From the NCBI GenBank assembly GCA_031273385.1, contig JAISRY010000084.1, forward strand, positions 1 through 7,482: DNA of 7,482 nt, in the 5' to 3' direction. Shown piece by piece: positions 7,000 to 7,482 of the stretch. Every line of letters starts with the position of its first letter. The first letter of the stretch is position 1. The notes beneath the pieces were generated by a model. The model did no database searches and had not been told where the DNA came from. It worked only from the letters and a program-made list of their open reading frames with translations. The DNA is from Tannerellaceae bacterium. GTDB lineage: Bacteria; Bacteroidota; Bacteroidia; Bacteroidales; Tannerellaceae. The position numbers and the translations under genes are program-made.

Positions 7000-7028
7000 G
7001 ATTAATCTAAACCTATTTCCTATATTTG
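6997..7028 (+). promoter_or_regulatory. Strong Bacteroidota promoter for the downstream small RNA
   Basis: TTTG (6997-7000), a 20-bp spacer and TATATTTG (7021-7028) match the TTTG-N19-21-TAnnTTTG consensus completely. This is the best promoter in the window. Transcription should begin near 7033-7036. No credible start codon or conserved protein follows, which points to an RNA product. Confidence 0.8.
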
Positions 7029-7032
7029 TGAT

Positions 7033-7266
7033 GGAATAAGATGAGTTAGCCGCACCTGTTCGATTGGGAAACTCATCAGTTAAATATAATTCCGAGACAT
7101 TGCTCTTGTTGTCAATGGCGGGCCGCACCTTTCGGGGTATGCATTGCACGGCGGATTACAAAGATAACAAAGCGCTCAAATCCTGTCATACGGAGTTTGT
7201 TCATATCTACGGTGCGGCTTTCTTATTAAATAGAGGAAAACTTCTTCGCGAAGTTTTCCTTTTTTT
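7033..7266 (+). ncRNA. Small structured RNA, Bacteroidales-1 / 6S-like candidate
   Basis: A consensus promoter upstream and a strong intrinsic terminator downstream frame an RNA of about 195 nt, or about 230 nt with the terminator. Its ends pair. AGCCGCACC (7048-7056) matches GGTGCGGCT (7211-7219) over 9 bp. AATAAG (7035-7040) matches CTTATT (7222-7227) outside that. Further in, AAACTC (7069-7074) pairs with GAGTTT (7193-7198), and TTGTTGTC (7106-7113) with GATAACAA (7163-7170) through one G-U. CAATG (7114-7118) pairs with CATTG (7142-7146) near the tip. The result is one long, interrupted hairpin with large internal loops, as in 6S RNA, which sequesters RNA polymerase. The Bacteroidales-1 family is described as having this phylum's promoter, ending in a terminator, and often lying downstream of the L20 gene. 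All three hold here. The 5' end is inferred from the promoter, and the 6S role is a hypothesis. The open frame across 7064-7378 is not credible. Confidence 0.72.
7234..7266 (+). terminator. Intrinsic terminator of the small RNA
   Basis: AGGAAAACTTC (7234-7244) pairs perfectly with GAAGTTTTCCT (7250-7260) around TTCGC, giving an 11-bp stem followed by six further T (7261-7266). It ends the small RNA and any read-through from rplT. On the minus strand it lies 23 bp after the kinase stop, but what follows there (CTATTTAATAAG) is a poor T tract, so it works mainly in the + direction. Confidence 0.9.
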
Positions 7267-7283
7267 GCGCCAAAGCGGGGGCT

Positions 7284-7482
7284 TCAGGTTAGTTTCAGCT
7301 CTTTCAGCAACTGGGGGAAGCCATGTTCAAAATCCACTCCGAAGCGGCGGTCGGTCTTTTGTCCGTATGTCCGCATGATGCTGCCGGCGGTATAGCGGAC
7401 GGCAATATCCGCCGATTCTTTCAGGCTGAAATCGTTCAGCAGGCCGGCAAGCAGCGTACTGGCAAAGATGTCGCCGGTGCCA
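7284..7482 (-). CDS. Pyridoxal/pyridoxamine kinase, C-terminal part
   Basis: This is a partial gene, cut by the window edge, with 65 C-terminal residues and a TGA stop at 7286-7284. It starts with GTGDIFASTLLAGLL, the ribokinase-superfamily anion-hole motif carrying the catalytic Asp. The variant GTGD-[IL]-FAS, rather than GAGD, suits vitamin B6 kinases of the PdxK/PdxY type. These phosphorylate pyridoxal or pyridoxamine in the salvage of pyridoxal phosphate. The rest (AVRYTAGSIMRTYGQ, then an acidic and hydrophobic tail) fits a C-terminal helix region. It converges on the small RNA gene. Another PfkB-type sugar or HMP kinase cannot be excluded without the N-terminal part, so no gene symbol is given. 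Confidence 0.75.
   Translation of the reverse strand, partial: GTGDIFASTLLAGLLNDFSLKESADIAVRYTAGSIMRTYGQKTDRRFGVDFEHGFPQLLKELKLT

Noticed and set aside
7159..7166. Minus-strand TATCTTTG inside the small RNA, as an antisense promoter
   Set aside because: The -7 match is perfect, but no TTTG is found 19-21 bp upstream on that strand and no minus-strand gene follows.
7064..7378. Open frame of 104 codons on the + strand
   Set aside because: It runs through the structured RNA, its terminator and the antisense of the kinase gene. The composition is not protein-like and no family is recognised.
1..7482. CRISPR array, tRNA or rRNA genes, prophage or defence genes
   Set aside because: I saw no regularly spaced repeats, tRNA cloverleaf, rRNA sequence, integrase or defence-type gene on reading the window.

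Overview
The window looks like chromosomal DNA from a member of the phylum Bacteroidota, most likely order Bacteroidales. Three things point there. Several promoters carry the phylum-specific -7 element TAnnTTTG, and one has a TTTG -33 element at the expected spacing. The start codons follow A/T-rich leaders with no properly spaced Shine-Dalgarno sequence. The translation and glycolysis proteins also have the phylum's character: an IF3 with a long charged tail and a Pgk with a charged insert. The GC content looks moderate, so I do not name a genus.

Layout. Positions 1-425 hold no gene. The first 245 bases are rich in imperfect palindromes and inverted repeats that look like decayed dispersed repeats. 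A perfect -7 box follows at 396-403. Next come a secreted alpha/beta hydrolase (426-1805) and a small stand-alone AlaX-like tRNA-editing protein (1847-2311), which has its own -7 box almost touching its start codon. Phosphoglycerate kinase pgk (2355-3617) is followed by the classic translation cluster thrS - infC - rpmI - rplT (3639-6982). All these genes are on the + strand, with short gaps and no convincing terminator between them, so some co-transcription is likely. Internal promoters are plausible before the AlaX-like gene and before infC.

The most interesting segment is 6983-7283. It has no credible protein but carries the best Bacteroidota promoter in the window (TTTG, 20 bp, TATATTTG). 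About 230 bp later there is a strong intrinsic terminator. The RNA between them closes on itself through a 9-bp perfect stem plus a 6-bp outer stem. Size, closing stem and position after rplT match the RNA family described as Bacteroidales-1, which is suspected to be the 6S RNA of this group. On the minus strand the window ends inside the 3' end of a pyridoxal/pyridoxamine kinase gene convergent with this RNA.

Function. The central cluster makes the threonine-charging enzyme, initiation factor 3 and two 50S proteins (L35, L20). The AlaX-like protein adds a probable proofreading activity against mischarged tRNA, and Pgk supplies ATP from lower glycolysis. The spacers before rpmI and rplT contain compact hairpins that could take part in autoregulation, which is known for this operon in other phyla but not shown here.
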